From NCBI GenBank assembly GCA_023421505.1, contig JAEZTJ010000066.1:1-64000 (forward strand): 64,000 nt of DNA, read 5' to 3'. A model generated the notes under the pieces. That model had not been told where the DNA came from, did not search any database, and saw nothing but the letters and a program-made list of their open reading frames with translations. Below, piece by piece: positions 1-9,067 of the stretch; the stretch's first letter is position 1, and each line of letters opens with the position of its first letter. The translations under genes were made by a program, and so were the position numbers. Source of the DNA: Bacillota bacterium (GTDB lineage: Bacteria > Bacillota > Clostridia > Lachnospirales > Lachnospiraceae).

Positions 1-63
1 GACAAAGGTGGAAGTGCGGTAACGCATGGAGCTGATTGTTACTAATAGGTCGAGGGCTTGACC
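1..63 (+). rRNA. 23S ribosomal RNA, 3' end (partial)
   Basis: The first bases match the conserved 3' terminus of bacterial 23S rRNA, including ACTAATAGGTCGAGGGCTTG. The rest of the gene lies outside the window. The exact end is uncertain by a few bases, because the mature end is set by pairing with the unseen 5' end. The expected downstream 5S gene is missing; tRNA genes follow instead. Confidence 0.9.
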
Positions 64-168
64 TAAAAAGGAATTACAGTGGGTATGGAAGCTTAAAAGA
101 GAACTGAAAAGTTCTAAGAAAAGCAAAGGTACTGAAAAGGATGTACATTTTCGTGTGTAGTATCAAAT
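64..168 (+). other. 23S-tRNA spacer without 5S rRNA
   Basis: About 105 bases separate the 23S end from tRNA-Asp. They hold a clean hairpin, AGAACT-GAAA-AGTTCT at 100-115 (6 bp, GAAA tetraloop), probably a processing or antitermination structure. No 5S-like sequence of about 117 nt is present or would fit before the tRNAs. The 5S gene must therefore lie elsewhere in the operon or genome. Confidence 0.7.
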
Positions 169-242
169 GGCCTAGTGGCTCAGTTGGTTAGAGCGCCGCC
201 CTGTCACGGCGGAGGTCGAGGGTTCGAGTCCCTTCTGGGTCG
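169..242 (+). tRNA. tRNA-Asp (GTC)
   Basis: Full cloverleaf: acceptor GGCCTAG pairs with CTGGGTC, anticodon stem CCGCC/GGCGG closes loop CTGTCAC with anticodon GTC, and the T loop is GTTCGAG. The discriminator is G. No CCA is encoded. It is the first of seven tRNAs in tandem after the 23S gene. Confidence 0.97.
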
Positions 243-356
243 TAAAGTTTTGAAATTTAATTACAAATTGTATTTAAAATCAGGACTTATGCAATTAACA
301 GTTGATACATTTATTATTTTGTATTTAGACTAAATATTTGCATATAATATACCCAT

Positions 357-429
357 GGGATCTTAGCTCAGCTGGGAGAGCATCTGCCTTACAAGCAGAG
401 GGTCATAGGTTCGAGCCCTATAGGTCCCA
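357..429 (+). tRNA. tRNA-Val (TAC)
   Basis: Acceptor GGGATCT pairs with AGGTCCC (one G-U). The anticodon stem TCTGC/GCAGA carries loop CTTACAA with anticodon TAC. The T arm has the GGTTCGA signature. CCA is not encoded. A TATAAT-like box at 343-348 lies just upstream, so an internal promoter is possible but unproven. Confidence 0.97.
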
Positions 430-466
430 CTCAATACTTTGACAGTATTGATGTAGTTATTTATAT

Positions 467-539
467 GCCGATGTGGCTCAATTGGCAGAGCAGCTGACTT
501 GTAATCAGCAGGTTATCGGTTCGAGTCCGATCATCGGCT
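467..539 (+). tRNA. tRNA-Thr (TGT)
   Basis: Acceptor GCCGATG pairs with CATCGGC. Anticodon stem GCTGA/TCAGC holds loop CTTGTAA, anticodon TGT. Discriminator T. It is flanked by short hairpins in both spacers (431-451 and 541-558). Confidence 0.97.
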
Positions 540-562
540 TTCAACTAAATATAGTTGACTTT

Positions 563-644
563 GGATGGGTTCCCGAGTGGCCAAAGGGGGCAGACTGTAA
601 ATCTGTTAGCGACGCTTTCGAAGGTTCGAATCCTTCCCCATCCA
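563..644 (+). tRNA. tRNA-Tyr (GTA)
   Basis: Class II tRNA of 82 nt with a long variable arm. Acceptor GGATGGG pairs with CCCATCC. The anticodon loop CTGTAAA gives GTA, and the T arm is GGTTCGAATCC. No CCA is encoded. Confidence 0.97.
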
Positions 645-731
645 CTGGCGTAAAGCCAATTATTAGTTCTACTTAAGTGAATACATGTATGCAAATGATA
701 AGATCTTCAAAGCGGACTAATAAAAAAATGC

Positions 732-805
732 CGCGGGGTGGAGCAGTCTGGAAGCTCGTCGGGCTCATAACCCGAAGGTCATAGGTTCAAATCCTATCCC
801 CGCAA
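732..805 (+). tRNA. initiator tRNA-fMet (CAT)
   Basis: Acceptor CGCGGGG faces CCCCGCA, giving the C1-A72 mismatch typical of bacterial initiator tRNA. The anticodon stem has the three G-C pairs (GGG/CCC) next to loop CTCATAA. The T arm reads GGTTCAAATCC, as in initiators. These marks separate it from elongator Met and from tRNA-Ile(CAT). Confidence 0.96.
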
Positions 806-872
806 CTTTATTCAACTTAAATTGAATAATATTCATCAAACTAAATATTTATGTAATTATGAAGTAGACTAT

Positions 873-945
<73 letters not shown>

Positions 946-966
946 TTTTGCTTTGAGAATAAGCAT

Positions 967-1039
967 GGGATATTAGCTCAGTCGGTAGAGCACATGACTT
1001 TTAATCATGGTGTCCCGGGTTCGAATCCCGGATGTCTCA
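967..1039 (+). tRNA. tRNA-Lys (TTT)
   Basis: Acceptor GGGATAT pairs with ATGTCTC through G-U pairs. Loop CTTTTAA gives anticodon TTT. The T arm is GGGTTCGAATCCC. It is the last tRNA of the block and runs directly into a terminator. Confidence 0.97.
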
Positions 1040-1041
1040 TT

Positions 1042-1066
1042 AAGACCTCTTATGAGGTCTTTTTTT
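1042..1066 (+). terminator. intrinsic terminator of the rRNA-tRNA operon
   Basis: Stem AAGACCTC / GAGGTCTT with a TTAT loop, followed by a run of T. It begins three bases after tRNA-Lys, so it ends the rRNA-tRNA transcript. Confidence 0.93.
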
Positions 1067-1176
1067 GTGTGAAAAATGCACTATATCATTTATTTCATTT
1101 TCGGAATATGCTGTATTATAGTGATACGTAAATGTTTATATAAATACATAGATAATATAGCCTAAAGGAGAAAACC

Positions 1177-1896
1177 ATGACTAGTGATAAAATAGATAAG
1201 CTTAAACATTGGGTAAACAATAGTGTAAATATTGTATTCTTCGGAGGTGCAGGAGTATCAACAGAAAGTGGAATACCTGATTTTCGCAGCACAGCAGGAA
1301 TATATCATATAAAATATATTTATCCTCCTGAAACAATACTTAGCCACAGTTTTTTTATGACAAATACGAAAGATTTTTATGATTTTTATAAAGAAAAGAT
1401 GATTTATACTAAGTCGAGTCCCAATATTACGCATAATAAATTAGCCGAGCTGGAGGAAATGGGTAAATTAAAAGGAATAATTACTCAGAATATTGATGGA
1501 CTTCATCAAAAGGCAGGAAGTAAGAAGGTTTTGGAGTTACATGGTTCTGTACTGCGTAATTATTGTATGAAATGTAACAAATCTTATAGTTTGGATGATA
1601 TATTAAATGCGAAAGATATTCCCACCTGTAGCTGTAAAGGTATAATAAAACCTGATGTAACGCTTTATGAAGAGCCCCTTAATGAACAAGTAATCAAGGA
1701 TTCCATACAACTCATTAAAGAGGCAGAGGTACTTATAATTGGAGGAACCTCCTTAAGCGTATATCCAGCTGCAGGGCTAATTAAATACTATCAAGGAGAT
1801 AAGCTTGTCTTAATTAATAAAACAGTTACTGCATTTGATGATCAGGCTGATCTATTAATCAATGCCAATCTGGGTGATATATTTTCACAACTATAA
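1177..1896 (+). CDS. cobB: Sir2-family NAD-dependent protein deacylase
   Basis: Sirtuin that removes acetyl or other acyl groups from lysines while consuming NAD+. Near the N-terminus the NAD motif GGAGVSTESGIPDFRS is present. TQNIDGLHQKAG and the catalytic-histidine motif ELHGS follow. The small zinc lobe shows C-x2-C (CMKC) and a second C-x-C pair (CSCKG). GGTSLSVYPAAG closes the Rossmann fold. At 239 residues it is close to the usual 240-245. The start has a good ribosome site (AAAGGAG, 7 nt spacing). It stands alone between the tRNA terminator and an AT-rich gap. The family is clear; substrate class (acetyl, succinyl) cannot be read. Confidence 0.95.
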   Translation: MTSDKIDKLKHWVNNSVNIVFFGGAGVSTESGIPDFRSTAGIYHIKYIYPPETILSHSFFMTNTKDFYDFYKEKMIYTKSSPNITHNKLAELEEMGKLKGIITQNIDGLHQKAGSKKVLELHGSVLRNYCMKCNKSYSLDDILNAKDIPTCSCKGIIKPDVTLYEEPLNEQVIKDSIQLIKEAEVLIIGGTSLSVYPAAGLIKYYQGDKLVLINKTVTAFDDQADLLINANLGDIFSQL

Positions 1897-2160
1897 GTCT
1901 CGTAAATTAGTTAATAATTGCTTAAGTATATCAATAACGTAAGTTTTGTAAAATCGTAATATAGTTAAACTTTAGTATAACAAAACCTTAGAGTAGTAAT
2001 ATAATTATTTAGTGTTCTAAAGCATTTTAGTGTAATAAAAGCATTAGAATAACAAAATATCAAAGTTTTAGTGTAGTGTAACTTTAATAATATAGAGTTT
2101 CCTGGTTATCCCATCTATAGTGGAAAAATTCATAGAATTAATTGTTTAAGATAAGTTATT
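1897..2160 (+). other. AT-rich intergenic region, no gene seen
   Basis: Very AT-rich, with loosely repeated words such as TTTAGTGTA and TAACAAAA. Stop codons fill all six frames and no convincing terminator hairpin was seen after the sirtuin gene. The promoter of the next gene begins at its right edge. Confidence 0.6.
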
Positions 2161-2190
2161 TTGACAATGACATAATAAAGGGTGTATGAT
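2161..2190 (+). promoter_or_regulatory. sigma-A promoter for the EAL gene
   Basis: TTGACA, an 18-bp spacer, then TATGAT. The predicted transcript would start about 100 nt before the gene. No c-di-GMP riboswitch is recognised in that leader. Confidence 0.7.
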
Positions 2191-2298
2191 ATAAATACTA
2201 TTAAAGGAATTTTCTATGAACTAAAACATAAGAGTTAATCTTTAATAATAAGGTAGAAATGACGGAAGAGAATTATTATACTTATGAGGAGAAACAAC

Positions 2299-4515
2299 AT
2301 GAAGTATGCTTTACCAAAGAACAGAACAGCACCACTTATTTTTTTTGCTGTTTTGAGTATTGCTTTAACTCTTATATTGGGTATATTACAATTAAATCGT
2401 ATGATTCAATATAGCTATAAGGAAAAGATGGAGGCTTATGATCTATTAACAGATGATATTACAGCGCTGCTCAATCAGGAGATAGAAAACCAATATCAGG
2501 CTCTTCAAATCGCAGCAAATTTAATAGCGGAAAATAAGTCAAATATAAATTCATCAGAAGCGTTACAATCATTAAAATCGATGAAAAAATTCTATGTAGA
2601 CCTGGCAATCGTAGATTTAGAAGGGCATGGCTATAGCACTACCGGTAATAGTATTAATATAGCCAACGAAACGTATTATCAGGTGGCTAAAAACGGATAT
2701 GTAGGCACTTCAGAAAATATTTCCTATACGGAGAATAATCAGCCTGTAATTGATATTGCTATACCTATAATAGATAAGAGAAAACAAAAGGGTGTATTAG
2801 TAGCGAAAATAAATTCATGCTTGAAAGAAACTATTCCCTATTTAGCAGATACGGATAATCTGATATATATAATTAATGAAAATAAAGAACTTATAGCATA
2901 TATACAAGATACGGGAATAGATAAATTTAATTATAATAGTCTAATTTCTAATGGTTATCTGCGTAAAGAAGCAGAAGATACCATACCAGACGTTAATCTG
3001 AAAGATTTCTTTATAAAAAATCCAAAAAATAATGATCAATATATATGGGATGAAAAAGCTTTAGATTTGAATAATTGGTCTGTACTAATCGGGAGAGCAA
3101 ATATTATTAACCCAATTGCAAAGGATATTTTTAAACTGACAAATATGATGTGGATTTTTATATCTATCTGCATGCTTTTCCTTTTTACTCTTATGATTAT
3201 AATTCAGAGAAGATCTAACCGTAAAGTAATAAAAATGCTTTACTTAGACCCTGTTACGGGTGGGGATAATTGGTATAAATTCCGTATTCTAGTTAATAAA
3301 TTACTTACAGCAAAGTCATTAGGAAAAAGACAGTATGCTTTAATTAATTTTGATATTAATAGATTTAAGTTCATCAATGATGTATATGGTTATCAAAAGG
3401 GCGATCAGGTTTTAAAGGAGATCTATAATATTATTAAACGTTGGGCTCAGTTTAGCGAGCCTTTTACAAGGTATGCCGCGGATCAATTTTATATTCTGCT
3501 ATCATTTAAGAATGAAAAAGATATCAAAGAAAGAGTATATGAACTAAATAATGTATTGCATCAGTTTCGTTATACTAAAACATCTAGAATATCTTATGGG
3601 GTATATATTATTAATGAAGATCAGGATTCGGTTGACCGAATGGCGGAGTTTGCAAGTATTGCTAAAATGAATAAAAAAGGTAGTACAGACGGTATGATAT
3701 CCTTTTTTGATGATACGGTCAGAAACAGGTTATTCGAGGAAGAGAATATAGAAAATGCAATGAGTGATGCACTTAAGAATGAAGAGTTCCATGTTTATTT
3801 GCAACCCAAATACGCTACTAAGGAAGAAAAAATATCGGGCGCAGAGGCCTTGGTTCGGTGGTTTAATAACGAGGGAAAGATAGTTTCACCAGCTAATTTT
3901 ATACCTGTATTTGAGAAAAATGGTTTTATTACTCAACTAGACTTTTATATGCTGAAAAAGGTTTGTATGTTAATTAGAAGCTGGCTGGATAAGGGCTTTA
4001 GCCCATTTCCAATATCGGTCAATATATCAAGGCTTCATTTTGCTAATCCACACCTTGCAGTAGCAATCAACGATATTGTTGATAACTATAAGGTGCCTCA
4101 TAATCTAATAGAACTTGAATTAACAGAAAGTGCCTTTTTGCAGGATAAGCAGATGTTAATTACAACCGTAAATCTTCTTAGAAAGTATGGATTTATAGTA
4201 TCAATGGATGATTTTGGAGCGGGGTATTCATCTTTGAATTCACTCAAGGATTTACCTCTCGACATTGTGAAGCTTGACGGTGAATTATTTCAGATCAAAA
4301 ATGAGTTAGAACGTGGTCTGACAATTATACGTAATACTATTACTATGGCTAAGGATCTTCATATGAAGGTTGTTGCCGAATGTATAGAAACGAGAGAGCA
4401 GGTAGAGTATCTATGTAAAGCCGGCTGTGACATGATACAGGGATACTATTTTGCAAAGCCCATGCCGATAGATATGTTTGAACAACGATACTTCATGCTA
4501 AGTGGAATTGATTAA
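2299..4515 (+). CDS. membrane c-di-GMP phosphodiesterase (dCache-like sensor, degenerate GGDEF, EAL)
   Basis: Predicted membrane receptor that hydrolyses cyclic di-GMP. One membrane segment lies near residues 10-28, then an extracytoplasmic sensor of about 240 residues (Cache-like by arrangement), then a second membrane segment near 280-300. The following GGDEF domain has AADQF at 393-397 where an active cyclase has GGDEF, so it is probably not a cyclase. The EAL domain keeps its active-site marks: EALVRW (E516), ELTES, DDFGAGYSS, the K of VKLDG, AECIE and QGYYFAKP. It is therefore likely an active phosphodiesterase. An ATG 15 bases upstream overlaps the GAGGAG ribosome site; the ATG used here sits 7 nt after it. 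The gene is monocistronic. Confidence 0.9.
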   Translation: MKYALPKNRTAPLIFFAVLSIALTLILGILQLNRMIQYSYKEKMEAYDLLTDDITALLNQEIENQYQALQIAANLIAENKSNINSSEALQSLKSMKKFYVDLAIVDLEGHGYSTTGNSINIANETYYQVAKNGYVGTSENISYTENNQPVIDIAIPIIDKRKQKGVLVAKINSCLKETIPYLADTDNLIYIINENKELIAYIQDTGIDKFNYNSLISNGYLRKEAEDTIPDVNLKDFFIKNPKNNDQYIWDEKALDLNNWSVLIGRANIINPIAKDIFKLTNMMWIFISICMLFLFTLMIIIQRRSNRKVIKMLYLDPVTGGDNWYKFRILVNKLLTAKSLGKRQYALINFDINRFKFINDVYGYQKGDQVLKEIYNIIKRWAQFSEPFTRYAADQFYILLSFKNEKDIKERVYELNNVLHQFRYTKTSRISYGVYIINEDQDSVDRMAEFASIAKMNKKGSTDGMISFFDDTVRNRLFEEENIENAMSDALKNEEFHVYLQPKYATKEEKISGAEALVRWFNNEGKIVSPANFIPVFEKNGFITQLDFYMLKKVCMLIRSWLDKGFSPFPISVNISRLHFANPHLAVAINDIVDNYKVPHNLIELELTESAFLQDKQMLITTVNLLRKYGFIVSMDDFGAGYSSLNSLKDLPLDIVKLDGELFQIKNELERGLTIIRNTITMAKDLHMKVVAECIETREQVEYLCKAGCDMIQGYYFAKPMPIDMFEQRYFMLSGID

Positions 4516-4919
4516 CTTGATAGTTTTTTTACTAAATTAATTATATATGTGTTTAATTTGCATATTGTTTTGCTTAGACTTTTATAGTATATTTAGTAAT
4601 ATATGTGCACAATATAAGAAAAGTATAGTTTGTACTTATGTCTTGTTATACAGAAAAATGATATTTATAGGTTAAGATGTATTAATATTAACATATTAAT
4701 TAATCTTTAAAAATATAAATACATTTATGTGATAAGGGTTTCATATTTTTGTGGGGAGAGGGATAAGACAAGTATTAGGTATAAATTGTGTCTGGTATAC
4801 TGACATAGAATTACTTTACTATATTTAAGCATAATAAATAAAATATTAAGGACAGGCTATAGGACCGAATAGATAAACAAAGCATTTGATGTGAAAGGTT
4901 TTATACAGCTTAAGTCCCC
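4516..4919 (+). other. AT-rich intergenic region
   Basis: About 400 bases with no open frame of note and no strong hairpin. It must hold the promoter for the transaldolase gene, but no single -35/-10 pair stands out in such AT-rich sequence. Confidence 0.5.
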
Positions 4920-4932
4920 AGGAGGTAAGTTT

Positions 4933-5589
4933 ATGAAGCTGTTTATTGATACGGCAAATGTGGCTGATATTAAAAAAGCCAGCGATTTAGGCGTAATCTG
5001 TGGTGTAACAACAAATCCATCCTTAATTGCTAAGGAAGGAAGAGATTTTGTAGAGGTTATTAAAGAAATTGCATGCTTGGTTGACGGACCAATCAGTGGA
5101 GAGGTTAAAGCAACTACTGTTACTGCAGAAGGCATGATAGCAGAAGGTAGAGAGATTGCTAAAATTCACCCGAATATGGTTGTAAAGATACCAATGACCT
5201 TAGAAGGCTTAAAAGCCACAAAGGTATTAGCAAGCGAAGGGATTAAGACTAACGTAACACTTATCTTTTCAGCTAATCAGGCACTCTTAGCAGCAAGAGC
5301 AGGAGCTACCTTCGTATCTCCTTTTGTTGGACGTCTTGATGATATTTCACAAAATGGTGTTGAGTTAATTAAGACGATAGCTCAAATCTTTAAGATTTAT
5401 AATATAAAATCAGAAATTATTGCAGCAAGTATTCGTAATCCGATTCACATTACAGACTGTGCATTAGCTGGAGCAGATATTGCAACTGTTCCTTACAGTG
5501 TTATCGAGCAGTGCTCAAAGCATCCTTTAACAACAGCAGGAATTGAAAAATTCGTTCAGGATTATAAAGCCGTATTTGGAGAAGAATAA
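4933..5589 (+). CDS. fsa: transaldolase / fructose-6-phosphate aldolase family (TalC/Fsa)
   Basis: Small single-domain transaldolase of 218 residues, the size of the bacterial Fsa/TalC class. MKLFIDTANVADI starts the beta barrel. TTNPSLIAKEG is the phosphate-binding loop, and VVKIPMT carries the Schiff-base lysine. NVTLIFSANQA and FVSPFVGRLDD are also family-typical. The family acts either as transaldolase in the pentose phosphate pathway or as an aldolase on fructose-6-phosphate. Directly followed by transketolase, transaldolase is the more likely role. AGGAGG lies 7 nt before this ATG; an in-frame ATG 42 bases earlier has no ribosome site. The neighbour starts 73 bases downstream, so an operon is likely. 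Confidence 0.92.
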   Translation: MKLFIDTANVADIKKASDLGVICGVTTNPSLIAKEGRDFVEVIKEIACLVDGPISGEVKATTVTAEGMIAEGREIAKIHPNMVVKIPMTLEGLKATKVLASEGIKTNVTLIFSANQALLAARAGATFVSPFVGRLDDISQNGVELIKTIAQIFKIYNIKSEIIAASIRNPIHITDCALAGADIATVPYSVIEQCSKHPLTTAGIEKFVQDYKAVFGEE

Positions 5590-5662
5590 GCTTTTATTAT
5601 TAGAAGACGGAAATAACAATTAATATGTAATAAATTAAATGTACTATTAAGGAGGATCTACA

Positions 5663-7645
5663 ATGAGCAATATTGATACCATGTCAGTAAATGCAATAAG
5701 AGTATTATCTGCTGATGGTGTACAAAAAGCTAATTCAGGACATCCGGGTCTGCCGCTTGGTGCAGCTGCAATGGCTTATGAATTATGGGCAAAGCAAATG
5801 AAGCATAACCCAGTTAATCCAAAATGGGAAAATAGAGACCGCTTTATTCTCTCCGGTGGACATGGTTCCATGCTGTTATATTCCCTGTTACATTTATTCG
5901 GATATGGACTCACAGCTGAGGATTTATCTAATTTCCGTCAGGAGAATTCACTTACTCCCGGACATCCCGAGTATGGTCATACTGTTGGTGTTGAAGCTAC
6001 AACAGGACCTCTTGGTGCTGGTATGGCTATGGCAGTAGGTATGGCTATGGGTGAGGCTCATCTTGCGGCGAAGTTTAATAAGGAAGGTTATCCGGTAGTT
6101 GATCACTATACCTTTGTACTAGGTGGAGACGGATGTATGATGGAGGGTATTACCTCTGAATCTATGTCTTTAGCTGGTACACTCGGTTTAGGTAAATTAA
6201 TCGTTTTATATGATAGTAATAAAATATCCATTGAAGGAAGCACTGATATTGCCTTTACTGAGGATGTTAAAAAGCGTTTTGAGGCTTTTGGCTTCCAGAC
6301 CTTAGTTGTAGAAGATGGTAACAACCTTGAGGAAATTGGAGCAGCAATTGCTGCAGCAAAGGCTGATTTATCAAGACCTACAATGATTACAGTAAATACT
6401 AAGATAGGACATGGCAGTCCCAGAGAAGGTCTTGCGAGTGCACATGGTGAACCCCTTGGAGTGGATAATGTTAAGGCATTAAGAGAAAAGCTTGGATGGC
6501 CCAGTCATGAGGCATTCTATGTTCCGGATGAAGTTTATGCTAACTTTAAGGAACTAGCTAAAGAAGGCGCTAAGGCAGAGGAAGCATGGAATAAGATGTT
6601 CGTTGATTACTGCAGCACATATCCTGATATGAAGGCTATGTGGGAGCAGTACCATGATGTGAATGCAGCCAAGGACTTATTAAATAATGATGATTTCTGG
6701 GCATTTGCTGATAAACCGGAAGCTACCAGAAATCTCTCTGGTATGGTCATCAATAGAATTAAGAATTTACTTCCGAATGTAATCGGTGGTTCCGCAGACC
6801 TTGCACCATCTACAAAGACTTACATGAATGATATGGGAGATTTCTCTAAAGATAATTATGCAGGCCGTAACCTGCATTTTGGAGTAAGAGAGTTAGCTAT
6901 GGCTGCGATTGGTAATGGACTTGCATTACATGGCGGACTTCGTGCATATGTTTCAACCTTCTTTGTTTTCAGCGATTATGTTAAACCGATGGCAAGATTA
7001 TCCGCTCTTATGGGACTACCGCTTACCTTCGTACTTACGCATGACAGTATAGGTGTAGGTGAAGACGGTCCGACACATGAGCCGATTGAGCAGCTTGCTA
7101 TGCTGCGAGCAATGCCGAATTTTACTGTGTTTAGACCGGCTGATGCAACAGAGTGTATTGCTGCATGGTATTATGCAATTACCTCTACGAAGTCTCCTAC
7201 TGCACTTGTATTAACCCGACAGAATCTTCCTCAGCTTGCGGGCTCATCGAAGGAAGCATTAAAGGGTGGTTATATCGTATCTCCTTCTAAGAAGGCTGTT
7301 CCGGATGCAATTATAATGGCAAGCGGTTCAGAAGTTGAGCTTGGTATTAATGCACAAGCTGAATTAATTAAGGAAGGCGTAGATGTAAGAGTTGTAAGTA
7401 TTCCTTCTATGGATTTATTCGAAGCACAATCAGCTGATTATAAAGAAAGCATTCTACCTAAGAGTGTAAGAGCTAGGGTAGCAGTTGAAGCAGCCACAGA
7501 TTTCGGCTGGGGTAAATATGTAGGCCTTGACGGTACTACGGTTACAATGAAGGGCTTTGGTGCATCCGCTCCTGCAGGAGTTCTCTTTAAGAAATTCGGT
7601 TTTACTACAGAAAATGTAGTTAATGCTGTAAAGAGTGTATTGTAA
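5663..7645 (+). CDS. tkt: transketolase
   Basis: Thiamine-diphosphate enzyme that moves two-carbon units between sugar phosphates in the non-oxidative pentose phosphate pathway. The length of 660 residues is normal. Visible marks are SGHPGLPLGAA, FILSGGHGSMLLYSLLHL, TGPLGAGMAMAVGMA, the ThDP motif GGDGCMMEG with its downstream N, the central DSIGVGEDGPTHEPIEQLA with the catalytic glutamate region, and the C-terminal domain. AAGGAGG gives a strong ribosome site. It follows transaldolase and ends at a large structured terminator. The pair would allow growth on pentoses and supply ribose and erythrose phosphates. Confidence 0.96.
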   Translation: MSNIDTMSVNAIRVLSADGVQKANSGHPGLPLGAAAMAYELWAKQMKHNPVNPKWENRDRFILSGGHGSMLLYSLLHLFGYGLTAEDLSNFRQENSLTPGHPEYGHTVGVEATTGPLGAGMAMAVGMAMGEAHLAAKFNKEGYPVVDHYTFVLGGDGCMMEGITSESMSLAGTLGLGKLIVLYDSNKISIEGSTDIAFTEDVKKRFEAFGFQTLVVEDGNNLEEIGAAIAAAKADLSRPTMITVNTKIGHGSPREGLASAHGEPLGVDNVKALREKLGWPSHEAFYVPDEVYANFKELAKEGAKAEEAWNKMFVDYCSTYPDMKAMWEQYHDVNAAKDLLNNDDFWAFADKPEATRNLSGMVINRIKNLLPNVIGGSADLAPSTKTYMNDMGDFSKDNYAGRNLHFGVRELAMAAIGNGLALHGGLRAYVSTFFVFSDYVKPMARLSALMGLPLTFVLTHDSIGVGEDGPTHEPIEQLAMLRAMPNFTVFRPADATECIAAWYYAITSTKSPTALVLTRQNLPQLAGSSKEALKGGYIVSPSKKAVPDAIIMASGSEVELGINAQAELIKEGVDVRVVSIPSMDLFEAQSADYKESILPKSVRARVAVEAATDFGWGKYVGLDGTTVTMKGFGASAPAGVLFKKFGFTTENVVNAVKSVL

Positions 7646-7670
7646 ACTAAAGAACTATATTTAATATAGA

Positions 7671-7755
7671 AGAAGTCGTAGATGAAAAGCTACTGTCAAA
7701 CGTTATGGAGCATAACGGAGGATAGGACTTTTATCATACGACTTCTTTTTTTGTA
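7671..7755 (+). terminator. large compound terminator after tkt
   Basis: Outer stem AGAAGTCGTA / TACGACTTCT, extended inward by GAT-AAAAG / CTTTT-ATC, encloses a second perfect hairpin CGTTATG-GAG-CATAACG. TTCTTTTTTTTG follows. The T-run supports termination; the nested second hairpin is more elaborate than needed for that alone. Confidence 0.75.
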
Positions 7756-8018
7756 TTATATAACAAAATATTAGAATTATTAAAAACAAATAAGAAATAG
7801 ACGCTTGTAATTGCCTCTTTTTACATTATGTGTTATTATCATCACACATAAATGTTATTTATTTGAAGACGTGGGAGCATATTAGCCGTTATATATATCA
7901 AACGACTTTGCTAATATCGAATTTGTAAATTATATAGGAATGTTTAACATAAAAAGTGACAAGGCTATATAAGATAAAGTGAGAGGGACAAAAGTTTTAT
8001 TAATAAGGAGTGTAATGA
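7756..8018 (+). other. intergenic region with a two-step hairpin
   Basis: Between tkt and the next gene. It contains ATATTAGC-CGTT (79-90 of the 7800 block) facing AACG and GCTAATAT, a stem-loop spanning 7879-7917, in the 5' leader of the downstream membrane-protein gene. No T-run follows, so it is not a simple terminator. No open frame was seen. Confidence 0.45.
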
Positions 8019-8639
8019 ATGAAAAGGGCTATTACAAGGGTTGTACTAGTATTTAATATTATTGTATGGGTAGCATTATCCTCCGTTAATTATATAGGAA
8101 TCATGCAACAACTAAAAGAATATATAATGAAAGTATTCGTATGGAGCATTTTTACAATAATATTATATGTAGTAATAACCTATTCCGTAACACTACATCT
8201 AAAACGGATCTTGTTGGCTTATCAGTATAGAGATTATAATCTCAAATACTTAAGCAATAAAGCAATTAAAAAACAAATTTTTTTATTATTTATAGCTATC
8301 ATTTACTTATATGGCCTATGCTACTATAGTTCGAACTTTATCGGGCTTGTACCAGTATTTATATTTTTTAGCAAAGAGCTGATGAGTATGGGAAGATTCT
8401 ATGTCTACGTCCACGGACAACTATATATGATAGAAGATTTATCAAAAGAATATATAGTATCTGATTTTGACAAGGAACTTAAAAAATTAGTTATCGCGGA
8501 AACAACTTCAGGAAGTCATAGAGCTTTGGAAGCAGCATATTCGATGGATACTGAGGAAATACAATTCCTCGCAAGATTCTTTTATAAGGAAGACGAGAAT
8601 CTAGAAGCTGAAATTGAGCCGATGCGAAATATAATCTGA
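8019..8639 (+). CDS. hypothetical multi-pass membrane protein
   Basis: Not recognised as any named family. The 206-residue product has about four hydrophobic segments: residues 6-28, 40-62, 89-107 and roughly 110-122. A charged, probably cytoplasmic tail of 70-80 residues follows and ends in an acidic stretch (KEDENLEAEIEPM). AAGGAG lies 8 nt before the ATG. It has its own hairpin-containing leader and its own downstream terminator, so it is likely a single-gene unit. Composition matches its neighbours. Confidence 0.75.
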   Translation: MKRAITRVVLVFNIIVWVALSSVNYIGIMQQLKEYIMKVFVWSIFTIILYVVITYSVTLHLKRILLAYQYRDYNLKYLSNKAIKKQIFLLFIAIIYLYGLCYYSSNFIGLVPVFIFFSKELMSMGRFYVYVHGQLYMIEDLSKEYIVSDFDKELKKLVIAETTSGSHRALEAAYSMDTEEIQFLARFFYKEDENLEAEIEPMRNII

Positions 8640-8806
8640 TAGCAAGTTTGATACATAGTAAAGATTTTATCAAGAAGTTACATGCTTATCAGGCAGGGAC
8701 AAAACATAAATAAAGAAATTTTATATTAATTTATTCAATAGGATAAACCGGATGCAAATATTATAAAAGGATAACAATTATTTTTTCAATTGAATATGAA
8801 ACAGGT

Positions 8807-8848
8807 AAAGGCTTTTAAAAATTATTATAATTTTATAAAAGCCTTTTT
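8807..8848 (+). terminator. intrinsic terminator
   Basis: Stem AAAGGCTTTTA / TAAAAGCCTTT (11 bp) followed by TTTTTAT. The rest of the 430-base gap before the response regulator is AT-rich. Nothing else is seen in it apart from the AGGAGG ribosome site of that gene. Confidence 0.85.
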
Positions 8849-9067
8849 ATCTATATGAAAACAGCAAAAATATAATAAGGCAATACTTTTTAATAGAATT
8901 CTAATATGCAGATATTGAAAAGCAGCAGGATAACCGATACAATGTAATCATATTTGTTAAATGTATCATTGCGAAGCATTATAGTTTTATTAAATGTATA
9001 TACAGTATTTACAATTACTGAGTTTCGTAATTGAACCTAATAATTATTAAAGGTAAGGAGGTATAAG

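Noticed and set aside
2191..2298. Possible c-di-GMP riboswitch in the leader of the EAL gene
   Set aside because: No GGNCAAA-type conserved core or paired tetraloop/receptor was found in the 100-base leader.
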